Shown here: positions 16,520 to 24,343 of the stretch, piece by piece | Position numbering within the stretch: position 1 is the first letter of the stretch | Layout: every line of letters begins with the position of its first letter | Assembly: GCA_016208085.1 (NCBI GenBank) | Contig: JACQYT010000060.1 | Location: 1 to 55,239 of the forward strand | DNA length: 55,239 bases | DNA from: Elusimicrobiota bacterium | GTDB lineage: Bacteria; Elusimicrobiota; Elusimicrobia; Elusimicrobiales; UBA9959 | Direction of reading: 5' to 3' | The notes under the pieces: model-generated | Database searches by the model: none | Told to the model about the DNA's origin: nothing | What the model saw: the letters and a program-made list of their open reading frames with translations, nothing else | Position numbers and translations under genes: made by a program

Positions 16520-16567
16520 AACCTTTAACACACGGATTTAGGAAGGGGTTTCGGAGGATAACCGTCT

Positions 16568-18877
16568 ATGGAAACTTTAACGTTTTTGAGGGAGCAGCCG
16601 ATCTTCGCAGGTGTAGCTCCAGAGAAGATTTCCGAGGTCATCGGAGAATCGCGCATCGAGAGCTTCAAACGCGGCGATGTGATCATCGCGCAAGGGGAGC
16701 CGGGCTGGTTCCTCGGACTCATGCTTGAAGGTTCGGCCGAAGCCGTTATGACGGACCAGCTCGGCGAGCGGCGGCGCCTGGGCGTCATCCGGCCCGGCGG
16801 CGTCGCAGGCGAAATGTCGCTTATGACCGGCGAGCCCAGCTGCGCGGACGTCGTCGCGCTTGAGCCCTGCCGGATGATGCTGATGCGGCGGGATGTTTTC
16901 ACCCGCCAGCTGGTCGCAAATCCCCAGGTAATCCGCTTCCTTTCCAGGACGATTGCGAAAAGGTTCGCCGAGCGCGAAAAAATCCATATTGAAGCCGCGC
17001 GGCTGGGCGCGGCGGCGCAGGATCCCTACGGCCTCGACCTCCGCGCGCGGGAGGCGATGACCCTGCTGGTCATAAACTGCGGGAGCTCGTCGCTTAAGTA
17101 TTCCCTTTATGATACGGCCGATGAGCGAAGATACGCCCAGGGCCAGATTGAACGGATCGGACAGGAAAACGCCTGCCACGCTTTTCGCGGTCCCAGGGGG
17201 GAATACTCTCAGCCACTGGGGAAAACGGATCATTCGGGCGCGATGAAGGCCCTGGTAGCCGCTCTCGCCCACCCGGAGCGGGGCGTTCTTCGCGGCAAGG
17301 AGTTGCCCTCGGCGATCGGACACCGCGTGGTCCATGGAGGGGACCGCTACAGCAACGCTGTGGTGATCGACGATTCGGTCATCCTGGCGATTGAAGAAAC
17401 CGCAACGCTCGCGCCTTTGCACAATCCGGTGAACCTCCTGGGCATAAAGGCCGCGATGGAAGCTTTCCCGGGGGTACCCAATGTGGCGGTTTTTGACACC
17501 GCATTCCACATGCGGATGCCGCCCGCGGCCTTTCTTTACGGCCTGCCCTATGAATACTACGAGCGCGACAGGCTCAGGCGCTACGGCTTCCACGGCACCT
17601 CCCACAAATACGTTTCGCTTACCGCCGCCACCTCGCTCGGCAAGCGGGTCGGCGAACTCAAAATCATCTCCTGCCATCTCGGCAACGGCGCGTCCGTGGC
17701 CGCCATCGATCATGGCCGCTCGGTGGACACCAGCATGGGGATGACGCCGGTTGAAGGCCTTATTATGGGCACGCGGGCCGGCGATGTAGACCCCGGGCTT
17801 CTGGTGCATATCGCGCGCAAGGGGGGGCTAACGCACGACCAGCTTGACGAACTGCTGAACAAGCGCTCGGGGCTTCTCGGGCTCTCCGGGATCTCCAGCG
17901 ACATGCGGGAGGTGCTGCATGCGGCAGGAGAGGGCCATCAACGCGCGCTGCTGGCCCTGAAAGCTTTTTCTTATCGCGTCCGGAAATACCTGGGGGCCGC
18001 TCTGGCCGCCCTGGGCGGGGTGGACGCGCTCATTTTCACGGGCGGGATAGGAGAGGGCAGCGCCCAAGTCCGGGCGCTCGCCACGCAGGGCCTCTCCGGC
18101 CTCGGCATCGCCATTGACGAAGAAAAAAACCGCAACGTCCGGCTCGACCGCTCCCGTGTCGCGGAGATCTCCGGCCGGGACTCGAAAGCGCGTGTGCTCG
18201 TCGTCCATACGGACGAATCGCGGATGATCGCCAGAGAAACGCTCCGCGCTTTAGGCCGCGACCAGGTGTCCGCCCTGCTCCACAGCAACCCCGCTCCCAT
18301 ACCCATTGAGGTATCCGCCCGCCACGTGCACCTCAAGCCGGAGCATGTTTCGGCGCTCTTCGGCAGCGCTCACGCGCTCACGGTCCGCGGCGAACTTTCG
18401 CAGCCGGGCCAATTCGCGTGCGAGGAGACCGTTAACCTGATCGGTCCCAAAGGCGCGATCCAAAGAGTCCGCATTCTCGGCCCCGAACGTAAAGAGAGCC
18501 AGATTGAAATTTCAATGACCGAGGAATACGCGCTCGGGATCCATGCCCCCATAAGGATGTCCGGCGACATAGAAGGCACCCCGGGGATCACCCTTGAGGG
18601 GCCGAAGGGGACGCTGGTTCTGGACAGGGGCGTCATCCTGGCCCAGAGGCACATCCATATGTCGCCGGAGGAAGCGCTCTCGTACGGCCTCATGGACAGG
18701 GATGTGGTTCAGATCCGGGTCGCGGGCGAACGCGAGCTTGTTTTCGGCGACGTGACGGTGCGCGTTCATCCGAGCTTCAGGCTTGCGATGCACCTTGACA
18801 CCGACGAGGCGAACGCCGCCCAAATCAAGACCGGCCAATCCGGCGTCCTCGTCTCCCTCCAGCACCGCCGGCACTAA
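16568..18877 (+). CDS. Cyclic-nucleotide-binding domain / acetate kinase / PduL phosphotransacylase fusion
   Basis: Three domains are fused in 769 residues. Residues 1-155 are a cNMP-binding-like domain (FKRGDVIIAQGEPG, GEMSLMTGEPSCADVVAL). Residues 164-555 are a full acetate kinase: NCGSSSLKYSLYD, HRVVHGG, FDTAFH, YGFHGTSHKYVS, HLGNGAS, GTRAGDVDPG and FTGGIGEG. Residues 575-769 are a PduL-type phosphate acyltransferase with zinc-site motifs SARHVHL and AQRHIHMSPEEA. Together they would convert acetyl-CoA plus phosphate to acetyl-phosphate, then to acetate plus ATP, in the cytoplasm. The phosphate-binding cassette has Ser where the usual Arg sits (GEPSCAD against GEPRxAT), so the ligand may not be cAMP or cGMP. 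GGAGGA lies before ATG 16568. Ogt-type gene follows. Confidence 0.93.
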   Translation: METLTFLREQPIFAGVAPEKISEVIGESRIESFKRGDVIIAQGEPGWFLGLMLEGSAEAVMTDQLGERRRLGVIRPGGVAGEMSLMTGEPSCADVVALEPCRMMLMRRDVFTRQLVANPQVIRFLSRTIAKRFAEREKIHIEAARLGAAAQDPYGLDLRAREAMTLLVINCGSSSLKYSLYDTADERRYAQGQIERIGQENACHAFRGPRGEYSQPLGKTDHSGAMKALVAALAHPERGVLRGKELPSAIGHRVVHGGDRYSNAVVIDDSVILAIEETATLAPLHNPVNLLGIKAAMEAFPGVPNVAVFDTAFHMRMPPAAFLYGLPYEYYERDRLRRYGFHGTSHKYVSLTAATSLGKRVGELKIISCHLGNGASVAAIDHGRSVDTSMGMTPVEGLIMGTRAGDVDPGLLVHIARKGGLTHDQLDELLNKRSGLLGLSGISSDMREVLHAAGEGHQRALLALKAFSYRVRKYLGAALAALGGVDALIFTGGIGEGSAQVRALATQGLSGLGIAIDEEKNRNVRLDRSRVAEISGRDSKARVLVVHTDESRMIARETLRALGRDQVSALLHSNPAPIPIEVSARHVHLKPEHVSALFGSAHALTVRGELSQPGQFACEETVNLIGPKGAIQRVRILGPERKESQIEISMTEEYALGIHAPIRMSGDIEGTPGITLEGPKGTLVLDRGVILAQRHIHMSPEEALSYGLMDRDVVQIRVAGERELVFGDVTVRVHPSFRLAMHLDTDEANAAQIKTGQSGVLVSLQHRRH

Positions 18878-18912
18878 CCCGGAAGTTTCACCGGAGGACA
18901 TTGTCAAAATCT

Positions 18913-19212
18913 ATGAAAAAAGACATTAATGAATTGATGAAGAAGTATACGCCGTTCCAGCGCTCGGTGTGGCGCGCGTGCATGGCCATACCCAGGGGCC
19001 AGACCCGCAGTTACGGCTGGCTGGCGCGGCGCATAGGCCGGCCCGAGGCGGCCAGGGCGGTGGGCGCGGCGCTTGGCAAAAACCCCTTCGCGCCCATCGT
19101 CCCCTGCCACAGGGTGATACGGTCCGACGGCCTCCCGGGCGGCTTCTCCGCCCCCGGCGGCCTGAAAACCAAGCTCCGCCTCCTGGCGGCGGAAAAAGGG
19201 GACAGGTCTTGA
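18913..19212 (+). CDS. Short methylated-DNA--cysteine alkyltransferase-like protein
   Basis: About 100 residues make up only the C-terminal domain of Ogt/MGMT. The active-site motif PCHRVI keeps the alkyl-accepting Cys, unlike ATL proteins (PWHRV). The DNA-binding helix-turn-helix (GQTRSYGWLARRIGRPEAARAVG) and GGFSAPGG loop are present. It would repair O6-alkylguanine or act as a sensor. GGAGGA at 18893-18898 lies closer to an in-frame TTG (18901) than to ATG 18913, so the start could be either. It follows the AckA-PduL gene by about 25-35 bp and is probably cotranscribed. Structured repeat copy e lies directly after its stop. Confidence 0.88.
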   Translation: MKKDINELMKKYTPFQRSVWRACMAIPRGQTRSYGWLARRIGRPEAARAVGAALGKNPFAPIVPCHRVIRSDGLPGGFSAPGGLKTKLRLLAAEKGDRS

Positions 19213-19213
19213 T

Positions 19214-19419
19214 TATAAAATGTTGTCCGACAACATTTTATCCTACCCGGCACGGGGTTTTCTTCAACACCTTGCCGGGGTGGAGCGAAGCGACACAATT
19301 CAACTGTATCCAACAGGATGAGGGAGAAATTTCTTTCTCCTTTAAACTCCCTCTTTCCCCAAGGTTACCCCGACCAAAGGTCGGGGCATAGTAAAAATTT
19401 TTGCGGCAAAAATTTTTAG
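19214..19419 (+). repeat. Dispersed structured repeat, copy e (full, with insertion)
   Basis: Hairpins 1, 3 and 4 are intact; hairpin 3 reads GAGGGAGAAA/TTTCTCC with the A-T pair also seen in copy a. About 40 bp are inserted after GCCGG. The AAAAATTTTTGCGGC-type tail ends next to the pilC stop codon. Confidence 0.8.
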
Positions 19420-20619
19420 TTACTCTTTGCCGGCCAGTTCGCCCATGGAGAACATCGGCATCATCATGGCTATGACTATGGTTCCTATCACCACGCCCAT
19501 AACTATCATGATCAGCGGCTCTATCATGGAAGTCAGGCCGTGAACGGCGGTATCCACTTCCTGGTCGTAAAAATCCGCTATTTTTCCGAGCATGTTATCA
19601 AGGCCGCCGGTTTCTTCGCCCACGCTTATCATCTGTATGACCATCGGCGGGAAGACCTCGGCCTTTCTCAGGGGATCGGAGATTCTGCCGCCTTCCCTGA
19701 TGGAATCGCGGCTTTGATTGATGACGCGCTCTATGGTCTTATTGCCGGCGGTCTTGGCCACAGTTTCAAGCCCCTGCAGAATAGGCACGCCGGATTTTAT
19801 AAGAGTGCCCAGCGTGCGGGTAAATTTGGCTATGGCCACTTTCTTCAGCAGGATGCCGAACACCGGCAGCTTCAAGGAGAGATCGTCAAATTTTTCCTGC
19901 CCTTTCTCCGTCTTCAGGTATTTTTTAAAGCCGTATATGCCGCCGCCCAGTACAAGTATGATATAGATAATGTTCGCGCGCAGGATATCGGAAATGCCGC
20001 AGACGATCCTGGTGGGAAGAGGCAGTTCCGCGCCGAAACCGCTGAAGATCTCCTTAAAGATGGGGATGACAAAAACTATCAGGAATACGGTTATAAGAAC
20101 AGCGGCGCCGCCGACGATCGCGGGGTACATCATGGCGCTTTTCACTTTGGCCTTCAGGGCTTCCGACGCCTCCAGGAAGCCGGAAAGCCGTTCCAGGATG
20201 GTGTCCAGTATGCCGCCGACTTCGCCGGCTTTTATCATGGACACATAAAGCTCGGAGAACGCCTGCGGGTGCTTCTTCATTCCCTCGGCTATGGAAAGGC
20301 CGGCTTCTATGTCGGTCCTTAAGGCGGTCACGACCGTCTTAAAAGCCGGGTTTTCAGCCTGCGCCTCAAGTATATTCAAGCCCTGCACGATAGGCACGCC
20401 GGCCGACACCAGCGTGGACAGCTGCCGTGAAAACATTACGACGTCTTTGGCCTGGACTTTCGGTTTAAAGAAAGGGGACTTCTTTGCCTTCTGCGTTATC
20501 TCCACCACGGCCAGCTTCTGGTCCCGAAGCCGGGTCATGGCGGCTTTCTGGTCGGCGGCCTCTACCAATCCTTCCTGAATTTTACCGCCGCTGTCCCGGG
20601 CTTTATAGGCGAATTGCAT
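19420..20619 (-). CDS. pilC: Type IV pilus inner-membrane platform protein PilC
   Basis: The 399-residue protein belongs to the GspF/PilC family. It has two cytoplasmic helical domains, each followed by membrane segments, with the hallmark VMFSRQLSTLVSAGVPIVQGL and KFTRTLGTLIKSGVPILQGL. A long membrane segment near 170-190 and a C-terminal one (MIVMGVVIGTIVIAMMMPMF) are visible. It transmits motion of the PilB and PilT motors to the pilin. It is third in the order pilB-pilT-pilC. The 100 bp between pilT and pilC contain a doubled stretch GATTACAGCGATAATAAACA. Confidence 0.96.
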   Translation of the reverse strand: MQFAYKARDSGGKIQEGLVEAADQKAAMTRLRDQKLAVVEITQKAKKSPFFKPKVQAKDVVMFSRQLSTLVSAGVPIVQGLNILEAQAENPAFKTVVTALRTDIEAGLSIAEGMKKHPQAFSELYVSMIKAGEVGGILDTILERLSGFLEASEALKAKVKSAMMYPAIVGGAAVLITVFLIVFVIPIFKEIFSGFGAELPLPTRIVCGISDILRANIIYIILVLGGGIYGFKKYLKTEKGQEKFDDLSLKLPVFGILLKKVAIAKFTRTLGTLIKSGVPILQGLETVAKTAGNKTIERVINQSRDSIREGGRISDPLRKAEVFPPMVIQMISVGEETGGLDNMLGKIADFYDQEVDTAVHGLTSMIEPLIMIVMGVVIGTIVIAMMMPMFSMGELAGKE

Positions 20620-20624
20620 AAGGA

Positions 20625-20667
20625 GATTACAGCGATAATAAACAACCGATTACAGCGATAATAAACA
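20625..20667. repeat. Short direct duplication between pilT and pilC
   Basis: GATTACAGCGATAATAAACA is repeated in tandem (about 20 bp each) just upstream of the pilC start on the minus strand. It looks like a recent local duplication. Confidence 0.6.
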
Positions 20668-20720
20668 ACCGATTACAACACTATCATCATCATCTATTCT
20701 TCATCACTGTAATCTCTTCT

Positions 20721-21797
20721 TCAGCTGCTGACGGACAGGGTTTTCTGAAGCAGCTTTTTCAGATCTTCCGGGTCGGCGGAGCGGGTCACGGCTTCCTGAT
20801 AAGTTATCTTCTGCTTTTTGTACAGTTCCACAAGCGCCTGGTTCATCGTAACCATGCCGTACTTGCCGCCGGTCTGGATGACCGTGTTTATCTGTTCCAC
20901 CTTCTGTTCGCGGATCAGGTTTTTGACGGCGGAAGTGGCTAACATGACCTCGCAAGCGAGCACCCGGCCCGTGCCGGAGGCCGCGGAGAGAAGCTGCTGG
21001 GCGAAAACCGCCTGCAGCACGAACGACAGCTGCACCCTTATCTGCTCCTGCTGATGCGGCGGGAACACGTCTATAATACGGTTGATGGTCTGGGCGGCGT
21101 CTGAAGTATGCAGGGTCGCGAACACCAGGTGGCCCGTCTCGGCGATGTTTAAAGCGGCGCCTATGGTCTCAAGGTCGCGCATCTCGCCCACCAGTATGAC
21201 ATTGGGGTCCTGCCTGAGCACATGCCTCAGGGCCGAGCCGAAAGTCTCCGTGTCGGAGCCCACTTCGCGCTGGTTAACTATGCTTTTTTTGTGCGTATGC
21301 ACGTATTCTATGGGGTCTTCTATCGTGATGATGTGATAATTCCGGTTTTCGTTAAGATAATCTATCATGGAGGCCAGAGTCGTGGATTTGCCGGAACCGG
21401 TGGGGCCGGTGATCAGAATGAGGCCCTTGGTCAGTTTCATCAGGTCATAGACGACCGGCGGGAGGTTAAGCTCTTCAAAAGTCTTATATTTGCTGGGGAT
21501 GGAGCGTATGGCCGAGCCGACCACTCCGCGCTGGCGGTAGGCGTTCATCCTGAGGCGCCCCAGGCCCTTGATGCCGAAGGCGAAATCCAACTCGTTGGTG
21601 GCTTCAAAACGCTGGCGCTGGGCATCCGTCATCAGCGAAAACACTAGAGTCTGGCACATCTCAGGGGTCAGCTTGTCAAAAGGCGTGGACACAAGCTCGC
21701 CGTCTATGCGGAGCATCGGGGTGGCCCCGGCCGTCAGGTGGATGTCCGAGGCATTCTTCTCGTGCATCATTATAAAAAGCTCGCTCATTGTTACCAT
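20721..21797 (-). CDS. pilT: Type IV pilus retraction ATPase PilT
   Basis: The 358-residue hexameric ATPase retracts pili at the inner-membrane base. Walker A is GPTGSGKSTTLASMI, the Asp box region is ITIEDPIEYVH, Walker B is VILVGEMRDLETI and the His box is GHLVFATLHTSDA. The AIRSIPSKYKTFEELNLP motif and the C-terminal region needed for retraction are present. It lies between pilB and pilC. A paralogue is at 41386-42477. Confidence 0.96.
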   Translation of the reverse strand: MVTMSELFIMMHEKNASDIHLTAGATPMLRIDGELVSTPFDKLTPEMCQTLVFSLMTDAQRQRFEATNELDFAFGIKGLGRLRMNAYRQRGVVGSAIRSIPSKYKTFEELNLPPVVYDLMKLTKGLILITGPTGSGKSTTLASMIDYLNENRNYHIITIEDPIEYVHTHKKSIVNQREVGSDTETFGSALRHVLRQDPNVILVGEMRDLETIGAALNIAETGHLVFATLHTSDAAQTINRIIDVFPPHQQEQIRVQLSFVLQAVFAQQLLSAASGTGRVLACEVMLATSAVKNLIREQKVEQINTVIQTGGKYGMVTMNQALVELYKKQKITYQEAVTRSADPEDLKKLLQKTLSVSS

Positions 21798-21828
21798 GAA
21801 ATTGTCTCCTGTAACTTGTTACATTAGA

Positions 21829-21927
21829 GCTAAAGCCTGAAGGCTTAAGGCTAAAGCAGTATAAACCGGAATTAAGAAAATTCCCTTATAAACTTTCAGC
21901 CCTCAGCCTTCAGCCTTTATACTTAAT
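21829..21927. repeat. Two-armed 7-bp repeat array between pilB and pilT
   Basis: Left arm units are of the GCTAAAG/CTGAAGG type, and the right arm is CCCTCAG/CCTTCAG. It lies wholly within the gap and its right arm reaches the pilB stop. Confidence 0.65.
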
Positions 21928-23695
21928 CCACATCCGAAGCCGTAACCCTTATGACCTCTTCAACGGTCGTAAGACCCTCAAAAAGTTTTCTGACGGCGGA
22001 TTCCCTCAGGGTTATCATGCCGTTTTTGCGCCCCGCTTCCTTGAGCTTCACGACATAGGCTTTCTCTATTATAAGTCCCCGGATAACATCATTCACTTCA
22101 AGTATCTCGTATATGCCCATGCGGCCCTTATAACCGGTCTTGGCGCAGGCATCGCAGCCCCTGCCTCTTGCCAGGATTATTTTACCATTTTTAGCATTAT
22201 TATCAATCAACGTTTTGGACACGCCGAGGCTGGCCATCAATTCAGGCTTCACTTCATAGGTTTCCCTGCAGTTCACGCAGATGGAGCGTACCAGCCGCTG
22301 GGCGACCACCATAAGCAGGGTGCTGGAAGTCAGGAAGGGCTCAATGCCCATCATGCCTATCCTGGTGATGGCACCGGGAGCGTCGTTAGTGTGCAGCGTG
22401 GAAAAAACGAGATGGCCGGTCATGGCCGCGTTGATGGCGATGGACATCGTCTCAAAATCCCTTATTTCGCCGACCATGATGATATCCGGGTCCTGCCTCA
22501 GGAACGACCGCAGGCCGGCGGCGAACGTAAGCCCGATATCCGCGTTGACGTTGACCTGGTTTATGCCTTCAAGCTGGTATTCTACGGGTTCTTCTATCGT
22601 GATGATATTGACATCCGGCTCGTTCATAGTGGCCAAAGCCGAGTAAAGCGTGGTGGTTTTGCCGGAGCCGGTGGGTCCGGTCACAAGGATTATGCCGTGC
22701 GGGGCTTTAATGCATTTGGAAAAAACGGCCAGGTTCTCCGGCTCAAAGCCCAGATCATCAATCCGGAGCTTCAAGCCCGAAGAATCCAGGATCCTCATGA
22801 CCGCTTTTTCGCCGGGGCCGCAGGGAAGTATCGAAACGCGCAGGTCTATTTCATGGTCTTCTATCTTGAGCTTGGTGCGGCCGTCTTGCGGAAGCCGGCG
22901 CTCGGAGATATCAAGCCCCGCCATGATCTTGATGCGACTGATTATGGCGTTATGGAATTTTTTGGGCGGCGAAGGCTGGGCGTGCAGCACGCCGTCTATC
23001 CTGAAACGGACTTTGGTGTCCTTGTAGGTGGGCTCTATGTGGATATCGGAAGCGCGCGCCTTGAGCGCGGAGGAGATCGTTAAGTTGACCATTTGTATTA
23101 TCGGCGCCGCCTCGCCTTTTTCCTCAAGCGAATGGAGTTCCTCCCCACCGCCTTTCAACGCGTCCTCAGCGATCACGGCGACATTGGTGTTGCCGTTGAC
23201 GGTCATCCGGAGAATGTCGTCCAGCGCCTCTTTGGAGGATTTGACCCCGTAATATTTGTCTATAGCCGCCATGATATCGTTCTCGGCGCCGAACACCGCT
23301 TTCACGTCATAGCCGGTCATCATTTTCAGGTCGTCCAGGACCACGATGTTCAGCGGGTCCTCCATGGCCACCTTAAGCTTGTTATCCGCCTTCTCCACCG
23401 CTATGAGATTGTAGCGCCGGGCGATATTCTCGGGGATGATTCTGAGCACGTCGTCTTTTATTGCTTTAACCGCGAGGTCCACGAATTCTATGTCGAATTG
23501 TTTGCTCAGGAACCCGAGCAGCTTCCTTTCATCTATGTATTTTTTATGTATAAGCAGCTGGCCGAGTTTGACGCCGCTCGTCTTCTGCATATCCAGGGCT
23601 TCGGCCAGCTGCGCGGCGGTGATAAGCCCGGAGAGGACGAGCATCTCGCCCAGTCTTTTTGAGATATTTATCGAGGTTCCTTTTTCGCCGGCCAT
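21923..23695 (-). CDS. pilB: Type IV pilus extension ATPase PilB
   Basis: The 590-residue assembly ATPase has an N-terminal MshEN-type domain (LGEMLVLSGLITAAQLAEAL, LGQLLIHKKYID), which in relatives binds cyclic-di-GMP. The AAA+ core has Walker A GPTGSGKTTTLYSAL, Walker B DIIMVGEIRDFET and the His box. The zinc-binding CVNC...CDAC pair is near residues 465-515. Length is normal. It is the first gene of the pilB-pilT-pilC cluster on the minus strand, and a 7-bp array lies upstream in its promoter region. Confidence 0.96.
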   Translation of the reverse strand: MAGEKGTSINISKRLGEMLVLSGLITAAQLAEALDMQKTSGVKLGQLLIHKKYIDERKLLGFLSKQFDIEFVDLAVKAIKDDVLRIIPENIARRYNLIAVEKADNKLKVAMEDPLNIVVLDDLKMMTGYDVKAVFGAENDIMAAIDKYYGVKSSKEALDDILRMTVNGNTNVAVIAEDALKGGGEELHSLEEKGEAAPIIQMVNLTISSALKARASDIHIEPTYKDTKVRFRIDGVLHAQPSPPKKFHNAIISRIKIMAGLDISERRLPQDGRTKLKIEDHEIDLRVSILPCGPGEKAVMRILDSSGLKLRIDDLGFEPENLAVFSKCIKAPHGIILVTGPTGSGKTTTLYSALATMNEPDVNIITIEEPVEYQLEGINQVNVNADIGLTFAAGLRSFLRQDPDIIMVGEIRDFETMSIAINAAMTGHLVFSTLHTNDAPGAITRIGMMGIEPFLTSSTLLMVVAQRLVRSICVNCRETYEVKPELMASLGVSKTLIDNNAKNGKIILARGRGCDACAKTGYKGRMGIYEILEVNDVIRGLIIEKAYVVKLKEAGRKNGMITLRESAVRKLFEGLTTVEEVIRVTASDVD

Positions 23696-23697
23696 AG

Positions 23698-23800
23698 CAG
23701 TCAGGGTAGAGAGGTTAGGGTACAGGGTAGAGGGTTTAGGGTATAGGGTGCGGAAATAAGGAACTCTTTACGTTCTACCCTATACATCGACCTCTCTATT
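23698..23800. repeat. Two-armed 7-bp repeat array upstream of pilB
   Basis: The left arm is AGGGTAG/AGGGTTT/AGGGTAT units, and the right arm is short (TTCTACCCTATAC). This array uses another 7-mer than the one at 2472 but has the same layout. It covers the likely promoter zone of pilB. Confidence 0.65.
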
Positions 23801-23864
23801 CTATTTTAGCACTATTAAGGGTCTTCTATCTATCCGGGCGATAGGATTGGGATTGATGACAGTT

Positions 23865-24114
23865 TTACTGAGCCTCGCATAAATAATGGATACATTGGCC
23901 GGCCGATTTCGGAGCGAAACAAGGAACACGGAGCGCGGCGTAGCAGCGCTACGCGAGCGAACGTGTGACGCAGTTGCAGCCCGAAAGCGGCCGGCCCCCG
24001 CGCCGATTCGTTGCTTCTCGCTTACAGGCCGACCGGCCTGCTCGCTCGTCGCGCCTCGCATACGTCTCAAAGCTGAACCTCCAGTGTGTCCATTATTTAT
24101 GCGAGGCTCAGTAA
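23865..24114. mobile_element. MITE-like element A, about 250 bp
   Basis: Terminal inverted repeats of 30 bp with one mismatch begin TTACTGAGCCTCGCATAAAT. Inside are nested inverted repeats (GGCCGGCCGATTTCGG against CCGAAAGCGGCCGGCC) and a small hairpin CGTAGCAGCGCTACG. There is no coding capacity. The inner part of the ends, TAAATAATGGA, resembles that of element B at 26978. Confidence 0.7.
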
Positions 24115-24190
24115 GAAGAATTTGCAGAAAATAAAAAAATCGTTTCTAAATATGATTCTCCCGTAAAAAGTCGTTTTTTGGTCCAAAACT

Positions 24191-24240
24191 GTAGCGGCGG
24201 ACGTAAGTCCGCTCAATAGGCGACTCACGTCGCCCGCTAC
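24191..24240. repeat. GTAG double-hairpin (BIME-like) repeat
   Basis: GCGGACGTAAGTCCGC and GGCGACTCACGTCGCC hairpins are closed by GTAGCGG/CCGCTAC. It has the same architecture as the copies at 7199 and 43692. Confidence 0.7.
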
Positions 24241-24298
24241 AATTTCTAAACAAAATGAACTTTTTACGAATGAATCAAATATGCTCTTTGCTTTTACT

Positions 24299-24343
24299 TC
24301 TACCCCACACCCTAACCCCTATCCCCTATACCCTGCCGTTAAA
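24299..24343. repeat. Single-arm CCCTA-type repeat
   Basis: Units such as ACCCTAACCCCTATCCCCTATACCC run up to the stop codon of the GYF-domain gene. The matching arm is not adjacent; element A and the GTAG repeat lie between this and the array at 23698. The rest of the 643-bp gap 23696-24338 shows no gene. Confidence 0.5.

Noticed and set aside
16577-17809. Minus-strand open frame (410 codons)
   Set aside because: It is a shadow of the cNMP-acetate kinase fusion gene.
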